A DNA stretch of 64,000 nt. Source: an uncultured Succinivibrionaceae bacterium (lineage in GTDB: Bacteria; Pseudomonadota; Gammaproteobacteria; Enterobacterales; Succinivibrionaceae). This document shows positions 9,470 to 17,520 of this stretch, in pieces. The position numbers were made by a program, and so were the translations under genes. How positions within the stretch are numbered: position 1 is the first letter of the stretch; each line of letters begins with the position of its first letter. A model generated the notes under the pieces. That model had not been told where the DNA came from, searched no databases, and saw only the letters and a list, made by a program, of their open reading frames with translations. Location: assembly GCA_949286015.1 (NCBI GenBank), contig CASEBB010000045.1, forward strand, positions 1 to 64,000, read 5' to 3'.

Positions 9470-9562
9470 TTGAGTGCGTGGCTGCACAGCGACTGTAAAG
9501 CTTGCGGAGCGGCTCATTTTCGCACCATAGAGCCACACGGCGCCATTTTTTGAGGGGAAGTA
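9470..9562 (+). repeat. Direct repeat copy B (~93 bp)
   Basis: Second copy of the 9303 repeat, offset 167 bases. The best-conserved block is TGCGGAGCGGCTCATTTTCG followed by CACCATAGAG; the 3' part has diverged. Confidence 0.7.
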
Positions 9563-9593
9563 TTAGCGGTGCTGCGCTATGCGCCAAACGCGC

Positions 9594-9634
9594 AAATAAA
9601 AAGGGCACAGTAGCTCAAACCACCGTGCCCTTTG
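9594..9634 (-). terminator. Rho-independent terminator of uxaC
   Basis: Read on the minus strand, AAAGGGCAC and GTGCCCTTTTTATTT form a stem with a 16-base loop and a T-tract, 76 bases beyond the uxaC stop. Confidence 0.8.
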
Positions 9635-9709
9635 CTGGCTGTGTCCTAGGCTCTGCATTACCCCAGACTCAGCCTTATTTGAGGAAAAATCACGCTATGC
9701 AGCCGTCAC

Positions 9710-11119
9710 TTAGACGTTAAAGCCAAAGTAACGGTTGGTGTTGTTGAAGGAGATATCCTCCACCAGCTGGCCTAAGTACTCCATATCACGTGGGTACCAG
9801 CCATTCTCCACCCACTTGCCCACGAGGTTGCACATAATGCGACGGAAGTACTCGTGACGGGTGTAAGAAAGGAAGCTGCGCGAATCAGTCAGCATGCCCA
9901 AGAAGTTGCCAAATACCGACAGGTTGGCAAGGCTGGTCATCTGATCGATCATGCCCTGCATGGTGTCGTTAAACCACCAAGCAGAACCCTGTTGAATCTT
10001 GCCATGAGCCTCAGGGCCTTGGAAAGCACCAATAGCCGCACCAATCACCGCATTGTCAGATGGATTGAGCGAGTACCAAATCATCTTTGGCAGCGAATCA
10101 CGCTCGTTTAACGCATCCATTAAAGTGGTGATGCCACGGGCACAGGCGCAGTTGTCAATGCAGTCAAAACCGGTGTCAGCACCTAAGATCTTGAACATCT
10201 TGGTGTTTGGATCGCGGATAGCACCATAGTGCATCTGCATCACCCAGCCGTACTTGGCATAACCCTTAGCAAGGTAAATCAGGATCATGCTCTTGTAAGC
10301 CTCGACCTCATCAGGGGTTAAAGTCTCGTTCTTTAAGCCCTTTTGGAAGATCTGCTCTAAGGTGCCCTGATCAACAATACGGCAGTAGGCGTAGTCAACA
10401 CCGTGGTCAGACGCGCGGCAGCCCATCTTGTTGAAGAACTCCATGCGGTCGTCTAAAGCCGCAAAGAAGTCCTCACAAGTGTTAATGGTCTTGCCCGTGA
10501 GCTTAGCGATGTGATCGACGTAGTCCTTGAAATCAGGCTTTTCGATCTTCATGGCCTTGTCAGGACGCCATGCTGGAACCACCTTGCAAGGGCAGTTGGC
10601 ATCGCCAGCTAACTTCTGGTGCCACTCAAGAGAATCACCTGGGTCATCAGTGGTGGCCACTAACTTCACGTTCGAGCGCTTAATGATGCCTTGGACACGA
10701 AACTCATCGGTGGCTAACTTGGCATTGCACTCGTCCCAGATTTCCTTGCAGCTCTTCTCGCTTAAGGTCTTGGTAATGCCAAAGTAGCGCTGCAGCTCTA
10801 AGTGAGTCCAGTGGTACAGAGGATTGCCAATAGCACGTGGTAAGGACTTAGCAAACTGCTCAAACTTCTCGTAGTCGCTGCTCTCTTTGCCGGTGATTAA
10901 GCTCTCAGGTACACCGTTGGAGCGGATCATACGCCACTTGTAGTGGTCACCGCCTAACCACGCCTCGGTGATGTTGCGGAATTGGTGGTTCTCCGCAATC
11001 TCACGTGGGTTAATGTGGCAGTGGTAGTCAATAATCGGCATCTTAGCCGCATGCTCATGGAACAGCTCTTTTGCTGTCTCCGTCTCGAGTAAGAAGTCTT
11101 TACCCATGAACTCGGTCAT
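9710..11119 (-). CDS. uxaC: Glucuronate (uronate) isomerase UxaC
   Basis: Interconverts D-glucuronate/fructuronate and D-galacturonate/tagaturonate, the entry step of hexuronate catabolism in the cytosol. The start at 11119 (MTEFMGKDFLLETE) matches the E. coli start and has GGGGGA 8-13 bases upstream. Family features across 469 residues, the usual length: the metal-binding DYHCHI near the N-terminus, GNPLYHWTHLEL, VATTDDPGDSLEWH, WRPDKAM, and the C-terminal SGWWFND-like and LTDSRSFLSYTRHEYFRRI blocks. It lies downstream of dctPQM on the same strand across a structured 561-bp spacer, so the TRAP transporter probably imports a hexuronate. A terminator follows. Confidence 0.96.
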   Translation of the reverse strand: MTEFMGKDFLLETETAKELFHEHAAKMPIIDYHCHINPREIAENHQFRNITEAWLGGDHYKWRMIRSNGVPESLITGKESSDYEKFEQFAKSLPRAIGNPLYHWTHLELQRYFGITKTLSEKSCKEIWDECNAKLATDEFRVQGIIKRSNVKLVATTDDPGDSLEWHQKLAGDANCPCKVVPAWRPDKAMKIEKPDFKDYVDHIAKLTGKTINTCEDFFAALDDRMEFFNKMGCRASDHGVDYAYCRIVDQGTLEQIFQKGLKNETLTPDEVEAYKSMILIYLAKGYAKYGWVMQMHYGAIRDPNTKMFKILGADTGFDCIDNCACARGITTLMDALNERDSLPKMIWYSLNPSDNAVIGAAIGAFQGPEAHGKIQQGSAWWFNDTMQGMIDQMTSLANLSVFGNFLGMLTDSRSFLSYTRHEYFRRIMCNLVGKWVENGWYPRDMEYLGQLVEDISFNNTNRYFGFNV

Positions 11120-11358
11120 GACCAATATCCCCCAGATCAACAACAACAACTCTTGCCAGCTTTAGCCGCAGCCTCGGTCGCAGCAGCTGAGCACCACCTC
11201 AAGAGCGCGCAATAGAGCTCAAGAGTGCTCTTGAGCGCTTAAGCGCAAGGCCCTAACTAAGAGCCTTAGAGATGAGATGATCTCTCTTAGCTGCGCCCTG
11301 TGTCTCAGCTCACAGCGCTTCTCCTCTATGCGCTATCAGCGATAACACCGGCCACTTG

Positions 11359-11384
11359 TTGTCATAAACAGTGCAAAGTGACAA
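11359..11384. promoter_or_regulatory. Candidate operator, TTGTCA-N14-TGACAA
   Basis: A perfect 6-bp inverted repeat about 240 bases upstream of uxaC. Its TTGTC/GACAA halves echo the three tandem dyads upstream of dctQ (13673-13717), which suggests one regulator for both places. Inference only. Confidence 0.35.
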
Positions 11385-11498
11385 AGCTTTGTCCTCGGTA
11401 TGCCGCATCTGCGCAAGCACCAAACACAAAGCTTTATCCCCTCGCCATGGATTCTTTTTAAAAGGCCCGTTGGTTACGACTTGCTAGTGTAACCGCAC

Positions 11499-11583
11499 GA
11501 GCCTTGGCGTAATACAGGACAGAGCTTTCAGGAAAGTCGCCACACATAGACGCCTAAGCGGTATGTAGTCGCAAGGCTCTGTC
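11499..11583 (-). promoter_or_regulatory. Competing stem-loops upstream of uxaC
   Basis: GAGCCTTG (11499-11506) is complementary to CAAGGCTC (11572-11579), and GACAGAGC (11518-11525) is complementary to GCTCTGTC (11576-11583). The right-hand arms overlap, so only one helix can form at a time, an attenuator-like arrangement. A small CATA-CGC/GCG-TATG hairpin lies between. Confidence 0.4.
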
Positions 11584-11608
11584 GTGCCGTGTGCTCTAGG
11601 ATTAAGCA

Positions 11609-11658
11609 GCCCCCTGAGTAGCTTGTAACTACTCACTTACTAGCTCAGGGTGCCGCTG
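11609..11658 (-). terminator. Hairpin downstream of dctM
   Basis: CCCCTGAG and CTCAGGG flank an inner GAGTAG/CTACTC hairpin, with outer GCAG/CTGC pairing, beginning 23 bases beyond the dctM stop. There is no T-tract on the minus strand, so it may be an mRNA-stabilising or processing structure rather than a terminator. Confidence 0.4.
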
Positions 11659-11680
11659 CTCCTAAAGCGGGTTTATGAGG

Positions 11681-12994
11681 CTATTTTAAGGTCGCTTCAT
11701 AACCTGCCAGCTCTGGAATGAAGCTGGAAATCGAAGGAACGTAGGTGCACAGCATTAAGACCGCGATAATCACCGCATAGTATGGCAGCAGTGGCTTAAT
11801 GACGCGCTCAATAGTGGTTTGAGCTACCTTCACACCCACGAACAGAATGTTACCTACAGGAGGTGTAATCGTACCAATGCAGAGGTTGTAGGTAATGACG
11901 ATACCAAACTCCACTGGGGAGAGGCCGCATTGAATCGCAATTGGTAAGAAGATTGGGGTGAAGATCAGAATGGCTGGGGTGGTGTCTAAGAAGGTACCAA
12001 CAAACAGCAGGAAGATATTGATGATCAGTAAGATCACCACAGGGCTGGAAGAGACACCATTTAACATGTCACCGACGGCGGCTGGGATATTAACGAAGGA
12101 AATAACCCACGACATGATCGACGACACACCGATTAAGAACACGATGATGCCGGTCATGGAAGCCGATTCAGCGTAAATGCGCTTCAAGTCGGCCCACGTG
12201 ATCGAGCGATAGATGATCGACAGGATCAGCGAGTAAACCACAGCCACGATAGCGCCCTCAGTGGCGGTGAAAGCACCGGCCACGATACCGCCGATCACCA
12301 CGAGGATGAGCAGCAGCGATGGGATGGCGTCTAAGGTGATCTTACCGGCCATGCTCAGGGTGACCTTTTGGCTGTCGCCCTTGTAGCCTAAGCGCTTGGC
12401 AGCGATGAAAGCTACGACCATGCAGCCTAAGCCCCAGAGAATACCTGGGATATAACCGGCTAAGAACAGCGCTGCAACCGAGGTACCGCCGGATACCAGC
12501 GAGTAGGTAATGAGCACGTTCGATGGTGGAATTAACAGGCCCGTAGGAGCAGAGGCGATGTTAACCACAGCCATGTAGTCCTTGGAGTAGCCTTCCTTCT
12601 CAGCGATTGGGCCAATGATGGTACCCATAGCAGAGGCAGCGGCCACACCGGAACCGGAAATAGCACCGAACATCATGTTAGCCATGCAGTTGGTGTGGGC
12701 AAAGGAGCCTGGGATCTTGCCTACCAACAGACGGGCGAAGTTCATCAGACGGATTGCAATACCGCCACGGTTCATGATGTTACCGGCGAGAATGAAGAAT
12801 GGAATTGCAATCAGAGTGAAGACGGAGATACCCGAGAAGGTTCTTTGTGAAGCCGTTTGCAGCATCATGTCCATGTCTAAGGCTGCGGCACCGGCTACCA
12901 CCGACGATAAAGCGATCGAGATGCAGATTGGTACACCTAAAAGCAGGAGCACAATCAGCACTACGGCCATTAAGAGGCCTACTGTTGCAGTCAT
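11681..12994 (-). CDS. dctM: TRAP transporter large permease (DctM/SiaM type)
   Basis: Ion-motive-force-driven translocation subunit of a tripartite ATP-independent periplasmic transporter in the inner membrane. The 437 residues form about 12 hydrophobic segments, with family blocks PIAEKEGY, SAPTGLLIPPSN and a late ITYNLCIGTITPPVGNILFVG. The start follows GGGGGAG. It lies 14 bases after dctQ, so the two are co-transcribed. With uxaC downstream, the substrate is probably a hexuronate; TRAP substrate specificity resides in DctP and cannot be read from this subunit. Confidence 0.94.
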   Translation of the reverse strand: MTATVGLLMAVVLIVLLLLGVPICISIALSSVVAGAAALDMDMMLQTASQRTFSGISVFTLIAIPFFILAGNIMNRGGIAIRLMNFARLLVGKIPGSFAHTNCMANMMFGAISGSGVAAASAMGTIIGPIAEKEGYSKDYMAVVNIASAPTGLLIPPSNVLITYSLVSGGTSVAALFLAGYIPGILWGLGCMVVAFIAAKRLGYKGDSQKVTLSMAGKITLDAIPSLLLILVVIGGIVAGAFTATEGAIVAVVYSLILSIIYRSITWADLKRIYAESASMTGIIVFLIGVSSIMSWVISFVNIPAAVGDMLNGVSSSPVVILLIINIFLLFVGTFLDTTPAILIFTPIFLPIAIQCGLSPVEFGIVITYNLCIGTITPPVGNILFVGVKVAQTTIERVIKPLLPYYAVIIAVLMLCTYVPSISSFIPELAGYEATLK

Positions 12995-13008
12995 GTTTGC
13001 TCTCCCCC

Positions 13009-13524
13009 TTACTCGTTATCTTCGGCATTGAGGCCGTACTGATCAAGGTTTGGATCCTTGAGCTTCTTCACCATATCTGCGAGGTTTAATAAGCCGTAGA
13101 TAAGGATGATGACGCCAGAGATTGGCAGCACGGCGTACATGAGTCCCATGCTGACACCCAAGGAGGCAGTTAACTGCGACATGTTCTGGGAGGTCATGAT
13201 CGCACCACCGTAAATGAGCAGGAAGACGGCGGTGACCATCACTAAAATCTCAGAGAACATATCGAGGAACACGCGCTTGGCACCGGTGAACTTGTTGTAC
13301 ACGAAGGCCATGCACAGGTGACCACGCTGACCGAACACGCAAGCGGCCGATAAAATCGACAGCCAAGTGAAGCTGTAGGTGATCAACTCCTCGGAAATGG
13401 TACTAGGAGAGTTAAAGAAGTAACGGGTGACGATCTGGTATGTACCAACTACGGTCATCATCATGAAGAGGAAGACGCAGAAAGTCATGATCGTCTTATC
13501 AAGAATCTTACGTAGTCCTTGCAT
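13009..13524 (-). CDS. dctQ: TRAP transporter small permease (DctQ type)
   Basis: Four-helix membrane subunit that pairs with DctM. The 171 residues hold four hydrophobic helices (MTFCVFLFMMMTVVGTYQIV, ELITYSFTWLSILSAACVF, a third around VMVTAVFLLIYGG, a fourth around AVLPISGVIILIYGLL), with the family-typical R-Y-F-F and EE-L-tyr pattern between the first two. The usual length. It sits directly before dctM but is separated from dctP by 622 bases containing an operator-like array and a strong hairpin, so dctQM may have a separate level of expression from dctP. Confidence 0.92.
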   Translation of the reverse strand: MQGLRKILDKTIMTFCVFLFMMMTVVGTYQIVTRYFFNSPSTISEELITYSFTWLSILSAACVFGQRGHLCMAFVYNKFTGAKRVFLDMFSEILVMVTAVFLLIYGGAIMTSQNMSQLTASLGVSMGLMYAVLPISGVIILIYGLLNLADMVKKLKDPNLDQYGLNAEDNE

Positions 13525-13672
13525 AAGATTGTGACTCCACTATTGCTGTGACTGCACTTAAGGTCATTACCACCAAAGACGTTAAGGCAGAGTCATGGGT
13601 TGTCCCTAACCTTAATGAGTGTTGCTGCGTTCGTGTTTACTCTTGCTGCGCCACCAGCTATGGGGGCTAACC

Positions 13673-13717
13673 TTGTCTTACGACAATATTGTCTTACGAC
13701 ATTATTGGTTTACGACC
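13673..13717. promoter_or_regulatory. Three tandem 16-bp operator-like repeats
   Basis: TTGTCTTACGACAA at 13673, TTGTCTTACGACAT at 13689 and TTGGTTTACGACC at 13705 are spaced exactly 16 bases apart. Each is a near-palindrome that fits the T-N-G-T-N3-A-C-N-A pattern typical of FCD-type GntR regulators. They lie 150-195 bases upstream of dctQ. A GntR/FCD regulator is encoded at 27900-28763; linking the two is inference. Confidence 0.5.
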
Positions 13718-14000
13718 TGCTGTCTCTAAACTAGCCTGAGGAGTACTTTGGCTTATTTATGCTGTTTTATTGCTCTGCGTTGCTGTATTTTGGCAACAGC
13801 AAAGCTAGCCATGCACAAACGCACATAGCTAAAAAGCAAAAGAGCAAGCAGTAGCTAATCTAAAGGCAGGAGTAGAACAGGCAGTAAGTAATAGCTGAGA
13901 AAACAGGAAAGAGGCGGCCGTAAGCTGACACCCTAAAGCTTGCGGCGCACCCTACGGTGGCAGGCTAAAACCTACTCACCGTGGGGTGGAAGTTAGGTGA

Positions 14001-14071
14001 CTTTGCTACAGCCCCACTGGCTGCCAGCACCTAAGGGTGAGCCCTAAGGCGTGACAGTTTCTGTAGCAAAG
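14001..14071 (-). promoter_or_regulatory. Strong hairpin between dctP and dctQ
   Basis: CTTTGCTACAG (14001-14011) and CTGTAGCAAAG (14061-14071) form a perfect 11-bp stem enclosing smaller hairpins (CTGG/CCAG, CACC/GGTG). Such structures after a solute-binding-protein gene usually stabilise its message or reduce read-through to the permease genes. Confidence 0.5.
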
Positions 14072-14122
14072 ATGGTGTGGATAGGGCAGGTTTCACTTGC
14101 GGTGGAAGAGCCTACTCACACC

Positions 14123-14137
14123 CACGCCAAAGGCGTG
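14123..14137 (-). terminator. Hairpin just after dctP
   Basis: CACGCC-AAA-GGCGTG, 10 bases beyond the dctP stop. No T-tract follows on the minus strand, so termination would be weak. Confidence 0.35.
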
Positions 14138-14146
14138 AAAAGTGGA

Positions 14147-15139
14147 TTACTGTGCGTTGTTAGCAGCGGTAGCAGCGTCGTACAGAGGCTTTAAATCTGG
14201 AGTTTCGGCTAAGAGCTGCTCGTGTAATGGCAGCACCTTGTTACGGAACTCGTTGACGTCAACAGTAATGAATTCCACGCCCATCTCGGTAGCCTTTTGC
14301 TTAGCATCGGCTACGGCCTTGTTCCAAGCTTCAAACTCAGCCTTTTGCGCCGCAGTAGCAGCCTCTTCAAAGACAGCGATTTGCTCAGGAGTCAGCGTCT
14401 CTAAGAATTTATTGGAGGCGATTAAGAGGTCAGGGCACATCTGGTGGAGATCGTAAGTGTAGTACTTGCAGATTTCACCGTGCTTCTGGTCGGTTAAAGC
14501 CAGCTCGTTGTTCTCAGCACCGTCGATCACGGACTGTTGCAGAGCGGAGTAAACTTCACCGAAGGACATTGGGGTAGCGGCACCGCCGAAGGCTTGCATC
14601 ATAGCCACGTTCACAGGGCCTGCTTGCACACGGAACTTCTTGCCTTGGATGTCAGCCACAGTGCGGATTGGGGTCTTGGAGTAGAAGTTACGGGTACCAG
14701 CGGTGAAGGCGGTCACTGGGGTGAAGCCGTCGGTCTGGCTGTTAGCGCCCAGCTGCTCTAACACCTTTGGATCGGAGATGAACTTGTTAAAGGCAGCCTC
14801 AGAGGTGAAGAGGTAAGGGATGGAGAAGAGGGAATAGAGCTTATCGAAGGACTCGAGGTTAGCAGTAGAAACGACGAGGTACTGCACGGAGCCTTGCTTG
14901 ATTAACTCGACCACCTTTTCATTGGAACCTAAGGTAGCGTTAGGGAAGATTTGCACCTCGAACTTGTCGCCTAACTTGCTCTCTACGACTTGCTTGAAAG
15001 CTAAGGCACCAATGTGGTCTGGGTGAGTCTCGATCTGCGAGTGAGACAGACGGATGATTTGCTTAGAGTCACCACCGCAGCCGGTCAGAACTAAAGAAGC
15101 GACAGCCACAGCCAGAGCGGAGCATAAGAGTTTCTTCAT
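14147..15139 (-). CDS. dctP: TRAP solute-binding lipoprotein (DctP type)
   Basis: Periplasmic receptor that delivers substrate to the DctQM permease. The ATG at 15139 gives a signal peptide (MKKLLCSALAVAVASLVLTG) and lipobox LTGCG, so the mature protein is lipid-anchored at that Cys; an in-frame TTG four codons upstream is less likely. DctP features: HPDHIGALAFKQVVESK, a NATLGSNEKVVELIKQGSVQ segment, and a KKFRVQ(A)GP block with the conserved Arg that usually binds the substrate carboxylate, then MSFGEVYSALQQSVIDGAEN. 330 residues, the usual length. First gene of the dctP-dctQ-dctM-uxaC set; substrate inferred to be a hexuronate from uxaC. Confidence 0.94.
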   Translation of the reverse strand: MKKLLCSALAVAVASLVLTGCGGDSKQIIRLSHSQIETHPDHIGALAFKQVVESKLGDKFEVQIFPNATLGSNEKVVELIKQGSVQYLVVSTANLESFDKLYSLFSIPYLFTSEAAFNKFISDPKVLEQLGANSQTDGFTPVTAFTAGTRNFYSKTPIRTVADIQGKKFRVQAGPVNVAMMQAFGGAATPMSFGEVYSALQQSVIDGAENNELALTDQKHGEICKYYTYDLHQMCPDLLIASNKFLETLTPEQIAVFEEAATAAQKAEFEAWNKAVADAKQKATEMGVEFITVDVNEFRNKVLPLHEQLLAETPDLKPLYDAATAANNAQ

Positions 15140-15296
15140 AGACAAAAACAACGTGAACTAAAACCAAAGCTTAAGAGCAGGCGTGCTTAGCATTTGATCC
15201 CCAGCGCTAAAGACGCCAAGTATTAACTACTCTTAAGAGGCTGTAGTCCAGCATCCTCCAAGATTCGACAACTTCAAACAAAAGGCACACACAAGG

Positions 15297-15316
15297 AGCT
15301 TTAAGCGCTAAAAGCT
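15297..15316. promoter_or_regulatory. Near-palindromic candidate operator upstream of dctP
   Basis: AGCTTTAAGCGCTAAAAGCT is a 20-bp dyad with two mismatched positions, 160 bases before the dctP start. The regulator is unknown. Confidence 0.3.
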
Positions 15317-15629
15317 TAAGCTTTAAGCCTTGTACGGTGCAGTTCGTTGGTGGAGCGCTCCGTCCGCTTGGTCATTGCATGGGTAATTGCATGGGTAAAT
15401 GCGCTTTTATCCGTGCGCTTGCTCTCGGTCACTAGACTAAAACTGAAGAGGGGCGCTGCCAACCTCAAAATAGCCAGTCCCACGGCAAAGGACTTGTTTT
15501 CAAAATAGGGTAGCCAAAGATAAAAGTCAGATCCACGACAATGACCGTCGGTGCAGGTAACGGACTTGTCTTCACCTCTGTTACTTGTAGAGGGAGGCCC
15601 TGTAAGCGGGGAGGCTTAAGCGGGACTAC

Positions 15630-15641
15630 CATACAAGTATG
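15630..15641. promoter_or_regulatory. Perfect CATAC-AA-GTATG dyad
   Basis: A short inverted repeat of the kind bound by GntR-family regulators, about 490 bases upstream of dctP. Weak evidence, listed because the region is a plausible TRAP promoter area. Confidence 0.25.
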
Positions 15642-16437
15642 TCAGCTGTACAAGATAAAGGAAAGAATCCCACATCTTTTGCCGACGTTGGTATTGTAAG
15701 GCGAAAAAAGGTAAGCGCTAGAGTGAGGTTTTAAAATCGTTAGCGATGTCACAAAACTAGATTTAGATGCTCAAAACTCCAAACTAACATACTAGCAGAC
15801 CAGTTAGGGGAAAGGAGCTGATAGGCAAGCCGCTGCTGCCGTGGGTGCGGCACAAAGCGTGGAAAAATGGGCGGTGCGGGGTAGCGGTTGGGGCGGTGTG
15901 CAGGTGCACTAAGATGGGGTTTTAGCGCCTGTAGCGGTGATTTTTCAACATTTCTTGCAACGCAAGTGCGACTTGGGGCTGGAGATGGAGTGGTGTAAGT
16001 AGGGGGCAAAATGGCTAGATGTGTAGTGGCCTAAAGTGGATGTAGGTGCAGTTATGAGCGGGGGTAAGTAAAGGTTACTGGCAGTAAGAGCGGTAGTGCT
16101 GTAAGGGAGGTAATTAGGGGCAAACAGTGCGGCAAAATGTGGAATGTGGAGAGGTTGAGTGATGTGCTGACGTCGGGTAGGTGAGACTGATTGTTCCCAA
16201 AACGCTAAAATACGGATTTGAGCTTAGAGTGGAGCTGCTTACGACTGCCACTCAAGGGTGAGGTTATAGCCCCGTAGCCTTGAAGCTGAGCGTGCCCCCA
16301 GCTCAAGCTTCAGTGTGGTGGCTATCTTAGAGGCAAGGGGGAAATGCCAGCTTAAGAGGTGCTACCGGCTCTTTAGGTGATCACGTCCATCTACACGCTG
16401 CTTGCGGTTTCCTTTTTTCCTTGCGCCCAAAAGCAAA

Positions 16438-16459
16438 AGGGCAGCATCACTGCTGCCCT
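16438..16459 (-). terminator. Rho-independent terminator
   Basis: GGGCAGCA-GTGA-TGCTGCCC followed on the minus strand by TTTTGCTTTT, 26 bases beyond the stop of the secreted-protein gene. Confidence 0.85.
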
Positions 16460-16483
16460 CTGCTCTCAGTTTGGTGTTGAGCT

Positions 16484-17254
16484 TTACTGTTGCTGTGGCT
16501 GGGCCTGATCTAACGGCTGCGTGCAGGCAATGCGGTTAATCGCCGCACGACCACTGATAAACAGCGGAATGTTTGGCACAATGCGATCGGTGAAGAAGAG
16601 CAGGTCTACCTTGCAGCTCTTATTGAGCTTGTAGTAGGTCTCTTTGGTGTAGTAGGTAGAGTCGTCAATACGGGCATCCAGAATGGTGGCATCAGAGATA
16701 CCCGTGACGAAAAACGAGTTGGTCGTTGGGTCAAAGCCCGTGCCCGAGACTGGCACATCGGTGTACACCACCGGCAGGTCTTTGAGCTCACCAATGAGCG
16801 TATTCAAGACCTTTTGGTTGATCATCTCCTTCAGTTGCTCGTAGCCAATATAGAGGCCACCATTAGCCGCATACTGCGCATTGGTGTCAAAGAAAATGCG
16901 ATCCTTATTGGAGTTGTAGTTGCTAATGGTCAGCACGCCCTCAATAGGGGTGTTGATGCGGCCGGTGTAGCCAGGGGAACCAGCAGGGAAAACCACCGTA
17001 GTGGATTGGTAGAGCTTATTGCTACGGTTCAGCGTCTGGATGTCGCCCGTAATCGAGGACTGCGTTGGCCCATCTAAGGTCTCGTTTTGCCCTAAGATGA
17101 CCTGATTAATGGCAAAGTGCTCGGTGTGGAAGACGGTCTTAATCTCGTAAGCCTGGGCTGTAGATAAGAAGGTGCTCAGACCTAATAAGCCTAATCCCAT
17201 GCAACCCGTAGCCACAGCCTGTTGCCACAGTGACTTCAGCTTAGATTTCTTCAC
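16484..17254 (-). CDS. Secreted protein of unknown function
   Basis: The start is a GTG at 17254: AAGGAGA lies 6 bases upstream, while the longer frame has no such signal. Residues 1-35 are a signal peptide (Lys-rich start, hydrophobic core MGLGLLGLSTFL, cleavage after STAQA). The mature 220-residue part is beta-rich and Asn/Thr/Asp-rich (ISNYNSNKDRIFF, GTGFDPTTNSFFVTGISD) with one Cys pair (SCKVDL, RIACTQ) that could form a disulfide, and a Gln/Pro tail. I do not recognise the family. It is a lone transcription unit with a good terminator, divergent from yceD. Likely periplasmic or outer-membrane associated; function not inferred. Confidence 0.75.
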   Translation of the reverse strand: MKKSKLKSLWQQAVATGCMGLGLLGLSTFLSTAQAYEIKTVFHTEHFAINQVILGQNETLDGPTQSSITGDIQTLNRSNKLYQSTTVVFPAGSPGYTGRINTPIEGVLTISNYNSNKDRIFFDTNAQYAANGGLYIGYEQLKEMINQKVLNTLIGELKDLPVVYTDVPVSGTGFDPTTNSFFVTGISDATILDARIDDSTYYTKETYYKLNKSCKVDLLFFTDRIVPNIPLFISGRAAINRIACTQPLDQAQPQQQ

Positions 17255-17420
17255 AGCAATTCTCCTTATCTTCAATAGACAGCTAGCGGTGAATGCACTC
17301 AAACATGCAAGGGCAATTCCTTTTTGTCCGCTTGCACATTAAGGTAACCCTCTGAAAGCACACCTTGAGATAGACCTAGTGCGCTCGCAGAGCAGCTGTT
17401 TTCAGCAGGTGGCTGTTTTC

Positions 17421-17429
17421 TGCGATAAT
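17421..17429 (+). promoter_or_regulatory. Extended -10 element upstream of yceD
   Basis: TG-C-GATAAT about 90 bases before the yceD ATG. No good -35 is seen at the usual spacing, consistent with an extended -10 promoter. Confidence 0.4.
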
Positions 17430-17520
17430 GACTGCGGGCATGGTGGTAGTGCGTTCACTGCCAACAAAACCGTGCACCAGCACTGACCGAAAGGTCTTCA
17501 GTAAAAGAGGAGACATAAAC

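Larger units (their letters stand above)
9162..9709. other. Intergenic between convergent genes, repeat-bearing
   Basis: No gene. It holds a terminator-like hairpin (9200-9263), two ~93-bp direct repeats (9303-9395, 9470-9562) and the uxaC terminator (9594-9634). Confidence 0.6.
11120..11680 (-). other. Structured spacer between dctM and uxaC
   Basis: No gene. Seen in the sequence: an inverted repeat TTGTCA-N14-TGACAA (11359-11384); two mutually exclusive 8-bp pairings sharing the arm at 11572-11583; and a long hairpin at 11609-11658 (CCCCTGAG/CTCAGGG with an inner GAGTAG/CTACTC). It can be the 3' end of the dctM message, the uxaC leader, or both. Confidence 0.55.
13525..14146 (-). other. 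dctP-dctQ spacer with operator array and hairpins
   Basis: No gene. It holds three tandem 16-bp repeats (13673-13717), an 11-bp perfect inverted repeat (14001-14071) and a CACGCC/GGCGTG hairpin just after dctP. TRAP genes are normally nearly contiguous, so a 622-bp spacer is unusual. Confidence 0.6.
15140..16483. other. Long intergenic region upstream of dctP
   Basis: More than 1.3 kb with no supported gene. Visible: a near-palindrome AGCTTTAAGCGCTAAAAGCT (15297-15316), a CATACAAGTATG dyad (15630-15641), and at the far end the terminator of the 16484-17254 gene. The rest is G/T-rich text with no ribosome-binding-site-led frame. Confidence 0.5.

Noticed and set aside
15749-16009. 86-codon minus-strand frame upstream of dctP
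   Set aside because: Pro/Arg/His-rich composition, no start signal, no recognisable family.
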